64,000 nucleotides of DNA from Bradyrhizobium sp. LLZ17. Its GTDB lineage: Bacteria > Pseudomonadota > Alphaproteobacteria > Rhizobiales > Xanthobacteraceae. How positions within the stretch are numbered: position 1 is the stretch's first letter; each line of letters begins with the position of its first letter. The stretch lies in contig NZ_CP165734.1 in NCBI RefSeq assembly GCF_041200145.1, positions 372,001 to 436,000 on the forward strand. Direction: 5' to 3'. Of this stretch, positions 1-7,085 are shown piece by piece. Position numbers and translations under genes: made by a program. The notes beneath the pieces are model-generated. The model saw only the letters and a list, made by a program, of their open reading frames with translations. It was not told where the DNA came from and ran no database searches.

Positions 1-75
1 CTCGTCGGCATCGCTATGCGCGCCGAGCGCAAGGTGATCGACAAGATCGTCGATGGATTGAAATTCCACAGTTGA
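1..75 (+). CDS. 3' end of an unidentified CDS (partial)
   Basis: Frame 1 is open from the window edge and ends in TGA at 73-75. It encodes the last 24 residues of a protein, ending in KFHS. A hairpin resembling a terminator follows about 30 bases later, which fits the end of a gene. The fragment is too short to assign a family. Confidence 0.4.
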   Translation, partial: LVGIAMRAERKVIDKIVDGLKFHS

Positions 76-106
76 CGAAGGTGCCGGTGTTGGCCGTTGA
101 GGCTCT

Positions 107-123
107 CCCGCAAGGCTTGCGGG
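107..123. terminator. GC-rich hairpin between convergent genes
   Basis: CCCGCAA (107-113) and TTGCGGG (117-123) form a 7-bp perfect stem with a GGC loop, extended imperfectly on both sides by CTCT and GGAG. It lies between the end of the plus-strand gene at 75 and the end of the minus-strand GFA gene at 170. That is where a bidirectional terminator would be expected. There is no clear U-tract on either side, so the assignment is tentative. Confidence 0.35.
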
Positions 124-169
124 GGAGGGAGCGCACCTTCCGCGCGGCCGCGATCAACCCAATCAATCG

Positions 170-582
170 CTACCGCGGCGGCATGGTCTCGAATTTCGTC
201 AGCTCCGGATCCAGATGATCCCAGCCATGTCCGCGCGCGGCGTAGGTGACGACCTGCGGCTTGAAGCGGGCCGGCTCGTCGAGGCTCGCTGCGCGGATGG
301 TGAAGATTCCGGGCTGTGCTGCGAAGGTCATGTAGACCGGCACACCGCACACGGCGCAGAAGGCGCGCGTCTTCACGCCGCCGCTGTCGCTGACCATGTC
401 CCATCGGCTGGCCTCGCCCGTCAAGGTGACGCCGTCGCGCGCGAACGTGGCGTAGAGCCGTGGCCGGTGCCGCTCTCGCGCTGGCAGTCCCGGCACTGGC
501 AGTGATTGGCGAATAACGGCTCGCTGGCTATCGAGTAGCGGATCGCGCCGCAGGCGCAGCCGCCGGTATAGGGCTTCTTCAT
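170..582 (-). pseudogene. GFA-family protein (glutathione-dependent formaldehyde-activating fold), frameshifted
   Basis: From an ATG at 580-582 the minus strand reads MKKPYTGGCACGAIRY, then HCQCRDCQRESGTGHGS. These are the CxC and CxxC zinc-ligand motifs of GFA/CENP-V-like enzymes. The frame then breaks. The rest of the domain (YATFARDGVTLTGEASRW, then CAVCGVPVYM) continues in another frame to a TAG at 170-172. Restoring one base near 454-455 rejoins the frames into a protein of about 137 residues, normal for the family. Proteins of this fold bind zinc and often act on small thiol adducts; the substrate here is unknown. The gene is either newly inactivated or carries an assembly error. It is followed by the AHSA1-arsR pair on the same strand. 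Confidence 0.75.
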
Positions 583-594
583 CGCGATAATTCC

Positions 595-1083
595 TTACTT
601 GGCTTCGCCGCTGATCTCGTCGAGCTGGCGAACCACCTTCTTCCAGCCGCCGCTCATGCCCGTGTAGGCCGTGTCGTTCCCGGGCAGAACGAAGCCCGCA
701 TGAACCAGCCGGATGCGCGTGCCGGCTTCGACCGGGGTGAGGGACCAGGTCACGACCGTATCGAGCGGTGCGCCGTAGCCGGTGTTGCGCGCGTCGCCGC
801 CCTTCCAGGCGTAGACGAGGCGCCGGTTCGGCACGACCTCCAGCACCCGGCAATGGATCACGCCGTCCCAGGCGCCGCCCGGGGCGGTCTGGTACGTGAA
901 GGTGTTGCCTTCGACGGCTTCGAAGCCGGTCGGCGGCATCAGCCAGCGTGCGATCAACTGGGCACTGGTCAGCGCTTTCCAGATCGTCTCGGGCGCGTGA
1001 GGGAACACCTCATCGATCACGATGTCCCGGATATCTTTTTGGATAGCTTGTTGGGCCTCGGCTTTCAGCTCGGCAGCACTCAC
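595..1083 (-). CDS. SRPBCC/AHSA1-family (START-like) protein
   Basis: 162 residues with the AHSA1 pattern: IVIDEVFPHAPETIWKALTS near the N-terminus, then ARWLMPP, GGAWDGVIHCRVLEVVPNRRL, and a C-terminal GGWKKVVRQLDEI helix. The fold makes a hydrophobic ligand cavity. The start ATG overlaps the stop of the upstream arsR gene (1080-1083, ATGA), so the two are co-transcribed and probably translationally coupled. An ArsR-type regulator with an AHSA1 protein is a very common rhizobial pair, usually of unknown ligand. The broken GFA gene lies 12 bases downstream and was probably the third gene of the operon. Confidence 0.85.
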   Translation of the reverse strand: MSAAELKAEAQQAIQKDIRDIVIDEVFPHAPETIWKALTSAQLIARWLMPPTGFEAVEGNTFTYQTAPGGAWDGVIHCRVLEVVPNRRLVYAWKGGDARNTGYGAPLDTVVTWSLTPVEAGTRIRLVHAGFVLPGNDTAYTGMSGGWKKVVRQLDEISGEAK

Positions 1084-1415
1084 GGGTCGATCTCCTTCAA
1101 GAGGTCACGCAGGTTCTGGAAGCGCTCGCGCCAGAAGACGCCGTAATGATCCATCCAGGTGACCAGCGGCTCGAGTCCTTGCGGCGCAGCGCGGTAATAG
1201 ACGTTGCGACCATCGGCACGCTCGGCGACCAGGCCCACCTGCTTTAGCGATTTCAGGTGCTGCGAGATCGCGCCCTGGGTCACGCCCGAGCCGCGCGTCA
1301 GCTCGGCGACGCTGATCTCCTTGCTCTCGAACACGCGCTCGAACACGGCACGCCGGGTCGGATCGGCGAGGGCGCGCATCACGGCGGTGACGGGGTTTGG
1401 GGCGGTTTCGATCAT
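1080..1415 (-). CDS. ArsR-family winged-helix repressor
   Basis: 111 residues forming one winged-helix domain: ALADPTRRAVFERVFE, KEISVAELTRGSGVTQGAIS, QHLKSLKQVGLVAERADGRN, then VYYRAAPQGLEPLVTWMDHY. The cysteine pair typical of metal-sensing ArsR proteins (ELCVCDL) is absent. It therefore belongs to the non-metal group commonly paired with AHSA1 proteins. The first gene of a minus-strand operon, it probably represses itself through the inverted repeats just upstream (1424-1458). No Shine-Dalgarno sequence precedes the ATG, and the -10 box ends 6 bases before it, suggesting a leaderless mRNA. Confidence 0.88.
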   Translation of the reverse strand: MIETAPNPVTAVMRALADPTRRAVFERVFESKEISVAELTRGSGVTQGAISQHLKSLKQVGLVAERADGRNVYYRAAPQGLEPLVTWMDHYGVFWRERFQNLRDLLKEIDP

Positions 1416-1421
1416 GCCGAC

Positions 1422-1450
1422 TAATTAGCGTAGGCTAATGCATTAGTCAA
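1422..1450 (-). promoter_or_regulatory. Predicted arsR promoter
   Basis: On the minus strand, TTGACT (1450-1445) is followed after exactly 17 bases by TAATTA (1427-1422). These are good sigma-70 -35 and -10 boxes. Six bases separate the -10 box from the ATG at 1415, so transcription should start at or next to the start codon. The two palindromes at 1424-1439 and 1441-1458 cover both boxes. Confidence 0.6.
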
Positions 1451-1458
1451 GACTAATG
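1424..1458. promoter_or_regulatory. Two adjacent inverted repeats, probable ArsR operators
   Basis: ATTAGC-GTAG-GCTAAT (1424-1439) and CATTAGTC-AA-GACTAATG (1441-1458) are perfect inverted repeats of 6 and 8 bp, one base apart. Both contain ATTAG/CTAAT half sites, so one protein could bind both. They overlap the -10/spacer and the -35 box of the predicted arsR promoter respectively. Confidence 0.65.
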
Positions 1459-1486
1459 TCTTCCTCGGTCGGGAGCGCTCATCTGA

Positions 1487-1515
1487 TTGACAGTGACTGA
1501 CTAGTCAGTCATAAT
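1487..1515 (+). promoter_or_regulatory. tetR promoter with an 18-bp operator filling the spacer
   Basis: TTGACA (1487-1492), a 17-base spacer and CATAAT (1510-1515) make a near-consensus sigma-70 promoter. A perfect 18-bp palindrome, TGACTGACTAGTCAGTCA (1494-1511), fills the spacer and is the obvious TetR operator. The tetR ATG starts 6 bases after the -10 box with no Shine-Dalgarno sequence, again predicting a leaderless, autorepressed mRNA. Confidence 0.75.
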
Positions 1516-1521
1516 AGCGCC

Positions 1522-2211
1522 ATGACAAAAAAGCCCGCCAAAGCCGTCACAGCATCCGCAGTCCACGCACGGAGCGGCGCGCCAGCTGAAGAGAAAGCCG
1601 CGCCCGCCTCGAGCCGCGCCGCGCGCGCGGAGGAGCGGCGCGCCGCGATCGTGGACGCCGCGATGGAGGAGTTCATCGCCCGCGGCTTTGCGGCGACGCG
1701 GCTCGACGACATTGCCAAGCGCGCAGGCGTGGCCAAGGGCACGATCTACCTGCACTTCAAGGACAAGGAATCGATGTTCGAGGAGCTGGTGCGGATCGTG
1801 ATCGTGCCGGTGGTGGCGCGGCTCAACGCACTACCGCCGCCGACCGGCTCGGTGCGCGATCTCGTCGAGACCTTTGCGAGCAACTTCCTGAAAGAGGTGA
1901 TCGGCACCAGGCGTGGCGATCTCGTGCGCCTGATCGTTGCAGAGGGGCCGCGCTTTCCGTCCGTGGCGGACTTCTACTACCGCGAGGTCGTCTCGCGCGG
2001 GATGGCCGGCATGCGCGCGCTGATCGAGCTCGGCATCGCCCGCGGCGAGATCCGCGAAAAGGATCTCGCGCGCTTTCCGCAGATCCTGGTCGCGCCGGCG
2101 CTCATTGCGGTGATGTGGCAGAGCCTGTTTGCGCAGCACGCGCCGCTCGATGCGCAGGAAATGCTGCGCGTTCATCTCGATTTGATATTTGGGAAACGGA
2201 GCACGACATGA
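1522..2211 (+). CDS. TetR/AcrR-family repressor of the adjacent export operon
   Basis: 229 residues. After a basic, Ala-rich tail of about 30 residues comes the TetR DNA-binding domain: RRAAIVDAAMEEFIARGFAA, TRLDDIAKRAGVAKGTIYLH, FKDKESMFEELV. The C-terminal half is a helical ligand and dimer domain. The stop codon overlaps an ATG (2208-2211) that opens the hlyD-like frame. Order and products (tetR, HlyD, ABC ATPase, ABC-2 permease) resemble the enterobacterial CecR-YbhGFSR drug-efflux locus, so it probably represses this operon and senses an exported compound. The operator within its own promoter supports autoregulation. Confidence 0.88.
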   Translation: MTKKPAKAVTASAVHARSGAPAEEKAAPASSRAARAEERRAAIVDAAMEEFIARGFAATRLDDIAKRAGVAKGTIYLHFKDKESMFEELVRIVIVPVVARLNALPPPTGSVRDLVETFASNFLKEVIGTRRGDLVRLIVAEGPRFPSVADFYYREVVSRGMAGMRALIELGIARGEIREKDLARFPQILVAPALIAVMWQSLFAQHAPLDAQEMLRVHLDLIFGKRSTT

Positions 2212-3125
2212 CGTCGTCGCAAAGCACCTTTCACCCCATCCTGAGGAGCGCGGAACGCGCGTCTCGAAGGATGAAGGCCCGGCTGTGGCTCCTCGCCCTT
2301 CGAGACGCCGCTTCGCGGCTCCTCAGGGTGAGGGTGCAACAGCGGTTTCGGCCGCGCCTCGGTTCGATCGCAGTTCTGATGCTCGCCATCGGCCTCGCCG
2401 GCTGCAACGAGAAGCGTGATCCCGGCTTCCAGGGCTGGGTCGAGGCCGACATGATCTTCGTCAGCCCGGACGAAGCCGGACGGGTCACCAAGCTCAACGT
2501 GCGCGAAGGCGACGAAGTGAAGGCCGGCGATGCCTTGTATTCCGTCGACGACGACCTCCAGCTTGCCGATCTCAACCAGAACAAGGCGACGCTCGCCAAT
2601 GCGCAACAGACCTATGACCGTGCGGCCTCGCTGAGCAAGACCGGCTCGGGCACGCAGGCCAATCTTGACTCCGCCGTCTCCGCCTTGCGGGTCGCGGAGG
2701 CGCGGGTGGCGACGTCACAGACGCGGATGGCGCGGCGAAAAGGTTTTGCGCCGGTCGCCGGCACCATCCAGCAGATCTACTTCCGCGAGGGCGAGATGGT
2801 GGCGGCGCAGCGGCCGGTGCTCTCGATCATGCCGCCCGGCAACATGAAGCTGCGCTTCTTCGTGCCGGAGACCGAGCTTCCGAAGCTTGCGATCGGCGAC
2901 GAGGTGCGCGTGACATGCGACAATTGCGGCGCCGATCTCACGGCAAAAATCTATTTCATCGCGACCACCGCCGAATACACCCCGCCGGTGATCTACAGCC
3001 TCGATGAACGCAACAAGCTCGTCCATCTGGTCCAGGCGCGGCCCTCGCGGCCGGATGCCCTGCGCGTCGGCCAGCCGATCAGCGTCTATCTCAACCCGAA
3101 AACGCCGGTGGCGGACAAGCGATGA
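2208..3125 (+). CDS. HlyD-type periplasmic adaptor lipoprotein of an ABC exporter
   Basis: A membrane-fusion protein. GSIAVLMLAIGLAGC is a lipoprotein signal with lipobox LAGC. A barrel-sandwich half follows (SPDEAGRVTKLNVREGDEVK), then a coiled-coil hairpin about 60 residues long (ADLNQNKATLANAQQTYDR to TSQTRMARR), the second lipoyl half (GTIQQIYFREGEMV) and a beta-barrel. The start is uncertain. The ATG at 2208 overlaps the tetR stop, but the next 35 or so residues are encoded by a dispersed palindromic repeat. GTG at 2334, at the end of the repeat, would give an ordinary signal peptide with basic residues (QQRFRPR) and a 263-residue protein. The stop overlaps the ATPase start (ATGA), so the operon is coupled. 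Confidence 0.85.
   Translation: MTSSQSTFHPILRSAERASRRMKARLWLLALRDAASRLLRVRVQQRFRPRLGSIAVLMLAIGLAGCNEKRDPGFQGWVEADMIFVSPDEAGRVTKLNVREGDEVKAGDALYSVDDDLQLADLNQNKATLANAQQTYDRAASLSKTGSGTQANLDSAVSALRVAEARVATSQTRMARRKGFAPVAGTIQQIYFREGEMVAAQRPVLSIMPPGNMKLRFFVPETELPKLAIGDEVRVTCDNCGADLTAKIYFIATTAEYTPPVIYSLDERNKLVHLVQARPSRPDALRVGQPISVYLNPKTPVADKR
2232..2336. repeat. Dispersed palindromic repeat, family C, copy 1 (inside the hlyD frame)
   Basis: An imperfect long palindrome. ATCCTGAGGAGC near the left end pairs with GCTCCTCAGGGT near the right end. The inner segments CGTCTCGAAGGATGAAGG and CCTTCGAGACGC are diagnostic for the family. The same sequence recurs at 35971-36076. Here it lies between the tetR stop and the HlyD signal peptide and stays open in the hlyD frame. 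Confidence 0.8.
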
Positions 3126-4054
3126 ACGGCGGCAACGGCATTGCGATCGACGTCAAGGGCCTGAGCAAATCGTTCGGCGGCCGCGAGGTCGTGCACGATC
3201 TGTCGATGCAGGTGAAGCGCGGCTCGATCTACGGCTTCCTCGGACCCAACGGCTCGGGCAAGACCACCACCATCCGCATCCTCTGCGGCCTGCTCACGCC
3301 TGACAGCGGCGAGGGCACCTGTCTCGGCTATGACATCTTGCGCGATGCCGAAAAGATCAAGCGCCAGGTCGGCTACATGACCCAGCGTTTCAGCCTGTAT
3401 CAGGACCTCTGCGTGCGCGAGAACCTCGAATTTGTCGCGCGGCTCTACGGCCTGCGCGATCCGCGCCGCGCTGCGCGCGACATGATCAGACGGCTCGGTC
3501 TTTCCGGCCGCGGGGAGCAGCTTGCCGGTGAGCTCTCCGGAGGCTGGAAGCAACGCCTTGCGTTAGGGGCCTGCACGCTGCCCAATCCGCAATTGTTGCT
3601 GCTCGACGAGCCGACCGCCGGCGTCGATCCCAAGGCGCGGCGCGATTTCTGGAACGAGATCCATGCGCTTGCCGCCGATGGACTGACCGTGCTGGTTTCC
3701 ACCCATTATATGGATGAGGCCGAGCGATGCCACGAGATCGCGTATATCGCCTATGGCCATCTGCTCGCGCACGGCACGGTGGACGAGGTCATCGCGAAAT
3801 CCGCGCTCACGACTTACACCGTGACCGGCGAGGACCTCAACAGCCTGACGGCCCAGCTCACCGGCAAACCGGGCGTCGACATGGTGGCGCCGTTCGGCAC
3901 CTCGCTCCACGTCTCCGGTCGCGATGTCGCGGCACTGGAGGCGAGCATCGCGCCGTGGCGTGAAAAGACCGGCCTGCACTGGCATAAATCGGCGCCGTCG
4001 CTGGAGGATGTCTTCATCGAGCTGATGGGCCGCTCCAAGGATAATTTCCAATGA
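3122..4054 (+). CDS. ABC exporter ATPase (ABC-2 type)
   Basis: 310 residues. Walker A is GPNGSGKTT (41-49), the signature is LSGGWKQ (about 138-144), Walker B is LLLLDEP (about 157-163) and the H-loop is STHYMDEAE. The C-terminal 90 residues form the extension usual in DrrA/YbhF-type exporters. It powers export through the permease encoded next (4-bp ATGA overlap at 4051-4054), with the HlyD lipoprotein as periplasmic adaptor. E. coli YbhF has two nucleotide-binding domains; this protein has one, so it should act as a homodimer. Confidence 0.93.
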   Translation: MNGGNGIAIDVKGLSKSFGGREVVHDLSMQVKRGSIYGFLGPNGSGKTTTIRILCGLLTPDSGEGTCLGYDILRDAEKIKRQVGYMTQRFSLYQDLCVRENLEFVARLYGLRDPRRAARDMIRRLGLSGRGEQLAGELSGGWKQRLALGACTLPNPQLLLLDEPTAGVDPKARRDFWNEIHALAADGLTVLVSTHYMDEAERCHEIAYIAYGHLLAHGTVDEVIAKSALTTYTVTGEDLNSLTAQLTGKPGVDMVAPFGTSLHVSGRDVAALEASIAPWREKTGLHWHKSAPSLEDVFIELMGRSKDNFQ

Positions 4055-5214
4055 GTGCCGTCGATCATTCGGCCCCCGCCCGCGAAATCCGCGAGCGGTT
4101 CGGCTTCTGGAAGCGCTCCTATGCGATGCTGATCAAGGAGTTCATCCAGCTCAGGCGCGATCGCGTCTCGTTCGCGATGATCGTGATGCTGCCGGTGATG
4201 CAGCTGTTGCTGTTCGGCTATGCCATCAACACCACGCCGCACAATTTGCCAAGCGCGGTGTTGTTGCAGGAGGACTCCGATCTCGCCCGCTCGGTGCTGA
4301 AGGCCTTGGAGAACACCGCCTATTTCCGCTTCATCTACCAGGTGCACGACGTCGATGATTTCGACAACCTGCTGAAATCCGGCAAGGTGCTGTTTGGCGT
4401 CGAGATCCCGCGCGGCTTCGAGCGTGCGGTGCGGCGCGGCGACAGGCCGGCGCTGCTGGTCGCGGCCGATGCGACCGATCCGGTTGCGGCAAGCGCCGCG
4501 CTTGGCTCGCTCGGCATGATCGTGCAGACCGCGCTCCAGCACGATCTCTTTATTGGCGATCCCCCGGCCATGCCGTTCGAGATCCGCGCGCATGCCCGCT
4601 ACAATCCGGCGGCGGTCTCGAGCCTCAACATCGTGCCGGGCCTCGTCGGCACCATCCTGACCATGACCATGCTGATCTTCACCGCGCTCTCGGTGACGCG
4701 CGAGGTCGAGCGCGGCACCATGGAGAGCCTGCTGTCGATGCCGATCAAGCCGGTCGAGGTGATGTTCGGCAAGATCATCCCTTACGTGCTGGTCGGCTTC
4801 GTCCAGGCCTTCCTCATCATCGGCATCGGCGTGTTCCTGTTCGGTGTGCCCGTGCTGGGCAATCTGTTCCTGCTGGCGCTGCTCTCGACGCTGTTCATCA
4901 CCACCAATCTGGCGATCGGCTACACGATATCGACGGTGGTGCAGAACCAGCTCCAGGCCATGCAGATGTCGATGATGTTCTTCCTGCCGAGCATCTTGCT
5001 CTCCGGCTTCATGTTCCCGTTCGCGGGGATGCCGGCCTGGGCGCAATATGTCGGCGAGGCCCTGCCGCTGACGCACTATTTGCGCATCGTCCGCGCCATC
5101 ATGCTGAAAGGCGCGAGCATGCAAAACCTGCGCTTCGATGCGCTGGCGCTGGCCGCCCTGATGCTGCTCGCCATGACGATCGCCGTGACGCGCTTCCGCC
5201 GCACGCTGGATTGA
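4051..5214 (+). CDS. ABC-2 type exporter permease (YbhS/YbhR-like)
   Basis: 387 residues with the ABC2_membrane_3 layout. An N-terminal cytoplasmic segment leads into a first membrane helix (FAMIVMLPVMQLLLFGYAIN). A large extracytoplasmic domain follows (about residues 55-190), then five C-terminal helices starting at NIVPGLVGTILTMTMLIFTA. The family motif EVERGTMESLLSMPIKPVEV follows the second helix. E. coli has paired YbhS and YbhR permeases; only one is encoded here, so a homodimer is likely. Last gene of the operon; a family A repeat follows 18 bases later. Confidence 0.92.
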   Translation: MSAVDHSAPAREIRERFGFWKRSYAMLIKEFIQLRRDRVSFAMIVMLPVMQLLLFGYAINTTPHNLPSAVLLQEDSDLARSVLKALENTAYFRFIYQVHDVDDFDNLLKSGKVLFGVEIPRGFERAVRRGDRPALLVAADATDPVAASAALGSLGMIVQTALQHDLFIGDPPAMPFEIRAHARYNPAAVSSLNIVPGLVGTILTMTMLIFTALSVTREVERGTMESLLSMPIKPVEVMFGKIIPYVLVGFVQAFLIIGIGVFLFGVPVLGNLFLLALLSTLFITTNLAIGYTISTVVQNQLQAMQMSMMFFLPSILLSGFMFPFAGMPAWAQYVGEALPLTHYLRIVRAIMLKGASMQNLRFDALALAALMLLAMTIAVTRFRRTLD

Positions 5215-5232
5215 GGCAAGATGCCCCCTGAT

Positions 5233-5311
5233 GTCATTCCGGGGCGCACGAAGCGCGAACCCGGAATCTCGAGATTCCGGGTTCGATGCTTCCGCATCGC
5301 CCCGGAATGAC
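5233..5311. repeat. Dispersed palindromic repeat, family A, copy 1
   Basis: Begins GTCATTCCGGGGCGC and ends GCCCCGGAATGAC, with an inner palindrome around GGAATCTCGAGATTCC. It lies between the ABC-2 permease and the cyclase gene. The element is the full intergenic unit and may act as a transcript-end hairpin. Confidence 0.85.
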
Positions 5312-5321
5312 TGGGGGTGGA

Positions 5322-6629
5322 ATGGTCAGTTTTGCGAGCAGGAAAACCCGGCAGCGTGCCGTTTTGTCGGACGAATTCGAGCGCGAGCTGACGCGGGAGG
5401 TGCTGCGCACCGAGCTGTTGCGGGTGAAGGCGCTGATCATCACTGGCTGCGTGATGATCTTGTTCCTCACCTCGACCTACCTGATCGACCCCGCCATCGT
5501 GAACCGGATCTGGCGCGGGACGGGAGGTCTTGTCCGCGAATACATCCTCCTGGCGGGCTTCATCCTCTTCGAGGTCTGGGTCCACAGCCAGATCACGCGA
5601 AACCTCAAGCTCGATCGCGACCTGCCGGTGATCAGGCGCTATATCGGCGCAACAATCGAAACATCGCTGCCGACGATCATCCTGATCCTCCAGATTCGCA
5701 GCATGGGCGCTGGGCCCGCGCTCGGCTTCGTGCTGCCACTGGCCTATTTCATCTTCATCATTCTTTCGACGCTGCGTCTCGATTTCTGGCTGTCCACCTT
5801 CACGGGATTCGTGGCCGCAGCCGAACTCCTGGCCGTCGCGCTGTACTACAATTCGGCTGACGACGCCGGCGAACCCCTGATCTACTTTCACGCCGTGCGC
5901 AGCACCATCATCCTGATCGGCGGCGTGCTCGCGGGCGCCGTCGGCGCGCGATTGCGGCGGCAATTTGCCGCGAGCATCGCGGCCGCCACCGCGCGGGACC
6001 GGGTGACTAATTTGTTCGGCCAGCACGTCTCGCCTCAGGTGGTGGAACGATTGATGGCGGAGGGCACAAGTGCTGCCGGCGACCTCCGCCGTGTCGCCGT
6101 GATGTTCGTCGATTTCCGTGGCTTCACCGCCGGCGCGCAGTCGCGCACGCCGCAGGAGGTGGTCGACCGGCTCGACGGCGCCTTCGCCGTGCTGGTCGAC
6201 ATCCTCGATCGGGAGGGCGGCATCGTGAACAAGTTTCTCGGCGACGGCTTTCTCGCGCTGTTCGGCGCGCCGCTGGAGGCCTCCGACGCCGCCCATCGCG
6301 CGGTCGCCGCCGGCCGCGAGATGCTGAGCGCGATGGACCGCATCAACGCGCAGACCAGCTGGCCGCTCAGAATCGGCATCGGCATCCATTTCGGCGAGGT
6401 CGTCGCCGGCAATATCGGCTCGCCCCGGCGCAAGGAATACACCGTGATCGGCGACACCGTGAACTTTGCCTCCCGGCTTGAGGCGCTGAACAAGGAGTTT
6501 GGCTCCCAGCTCCTGATCTCGTCCGCCGTGCGCGAGGCGCTGGGCGATGACGGCGGCGATGCGGTGGCGCTCGGTGAGGTCACGGTACGCGGTTACGAGC
6601 AGCCGATGGCGGTGTTTCAGCTGGGGTGA
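5322..6629 (+). CDS. Membrane-bound class III adenylate/guanylate cyclase
   Basis: About 435 residues from ATG 5322, preceded by GGGGGTGG. The frame extends upstream, but only into repeat sequence. The N-terminal half has about six hydrophobic helices, from ALIITGCVMILFLTSTYLID on. A class III catalytic domain starts near residue 257: VAVMFVDFRGFTAG carries the first metal Asp, then FLGDGFLALFGAP and GDTVNFASRLE. This is the standard rhizobial layout of a membrane sensor with a cyclase output making cAMP or cGMP. It is separate from the CHASE2 cyclase at 16213-18102. The flanking genes give no clue to the input signal. Confidence 0.9.
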   Translation: MVSFASRKTRQRAVLSDEFERELTREVLRTELLRVKALIITGCVMILFLTSTYLIDPAIVNRIWRGTGGLVREYILLAGFILFEVWVHSQITRNLKLDRDLPVIRRYIGATIETSLPTIILILQIRSMGAGPALGFVLPLAYFIFIILSTLRLDFWLSTFTGFVAAAELLAVALYYNSADDAGEPLIYFHAVRSTIILIGGVLAGAVGARLRRQFAASIAAATARDRVTNLFGQHVSPQVVERLMAEGTSAAGDLRRVAVMFVDFRGFTAGAQSRTPQEVVDRLDGAFAVLVDILDREGGIVNKFLGDGFLALFGAPLEASDAAHRAVAAGREMLSAMDRINAQTSWPLRIGIGIHFGEVVAGNIGSPRRKEYTVIGDTVNFASRLEALNKEFGSQLLISSAVREALGDDGGDAVALGEVTVRGYEQPMAVFQLG

Positions 6630-6764
6630 GGGAGGCTTTTGGCGTCCTCGCAAGCCGCTCGCGTTTGTTTGAAGACCCGCGATGAAATATCTGCGGCGGC
6701 ATTCCGCTCCTGCACTCAGGACGTCGAAATCTTTCGGCTTCCGTTTGTCACGCGGAGAAGATCC

Positions 6765-6956
6765 ATGATCCGATTGAGCTTCGTCTCGGCTGCCCTGATC
6801 GCCGCTTCCGTCTATCAAGCCTACGCCGTGGCCGCTGCGCCGGCGCGGCGCGCCGCACTCCACACAACGGGCGACTGCGTGAGGGCTCCCGCAGAGGGCG
6901 CCTATGCCACCGCGCCCTACAAGGAGCCGCCTTGTATGCCGAAGACCACGAACTGA
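6765..6956 (+). CDS. Small secreted hypothetical protein
   Basis: 63 residues from ATG 6765, preceded by the purine-rich GCGGAGAAG. The N-terminus MIRLSFVSAALIAASVYQAY with the following AVAAA looks like a Sec signal peptide. The mature part is about 40 residues with two cysteines (TGDCVRAP and EPPCMPK), which could form a disulfide. No known family is recognised. The frame is open upstream to 6639, but no translation signal supports a longer form. Confidence 0.55.
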   Translation: MIRLSFVSAALIAASVYQAYAVAAAPARRAALHTTGDCVRAPAEGAYATAPYKEPPCMPKTTN

Positions 6957-7049
6957 CGATCGAGCTGGGCGCGGCCGGGTCGGCGAAGTCTGCGATCCGG
7001 CCGCGGGTCTTCTGCGGCGGGCTCGAACATCGTGGTATTTTCGTAGTGC

Positions 7050-7082
7050 TTGACTCCGAATTCATCTAGTCATCTATATGAC
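7050..7082 (+). promoter_or_regulatory. gntR promoter with overlapping palindromic operator
   Basis: TTGACT (7050-7055), an 18-base spacer and CTATAT (7074-7079) form a sigma-70-like promoter. GTCAT-CTAT-ATGAC (7069-7082) is a perfect inverted repeat over the -10 box, the probable operator. The ATG at 7086 is 6 bases past the -10 box with no Shine-Dalgarno sequence. TTG 7050 opens the same frame as gntR, but it is better read as the -35 box. Confidence 0.6.
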
Positions 7083-7085
7083 CAA

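Noticed and set aside
7050..7085. Upstream TTG start for gntR (12 extra residues)
   Set aside because: TTGACT fits the -35 box, the extra residues are not family-like and there is no ribosome-binding site before it.
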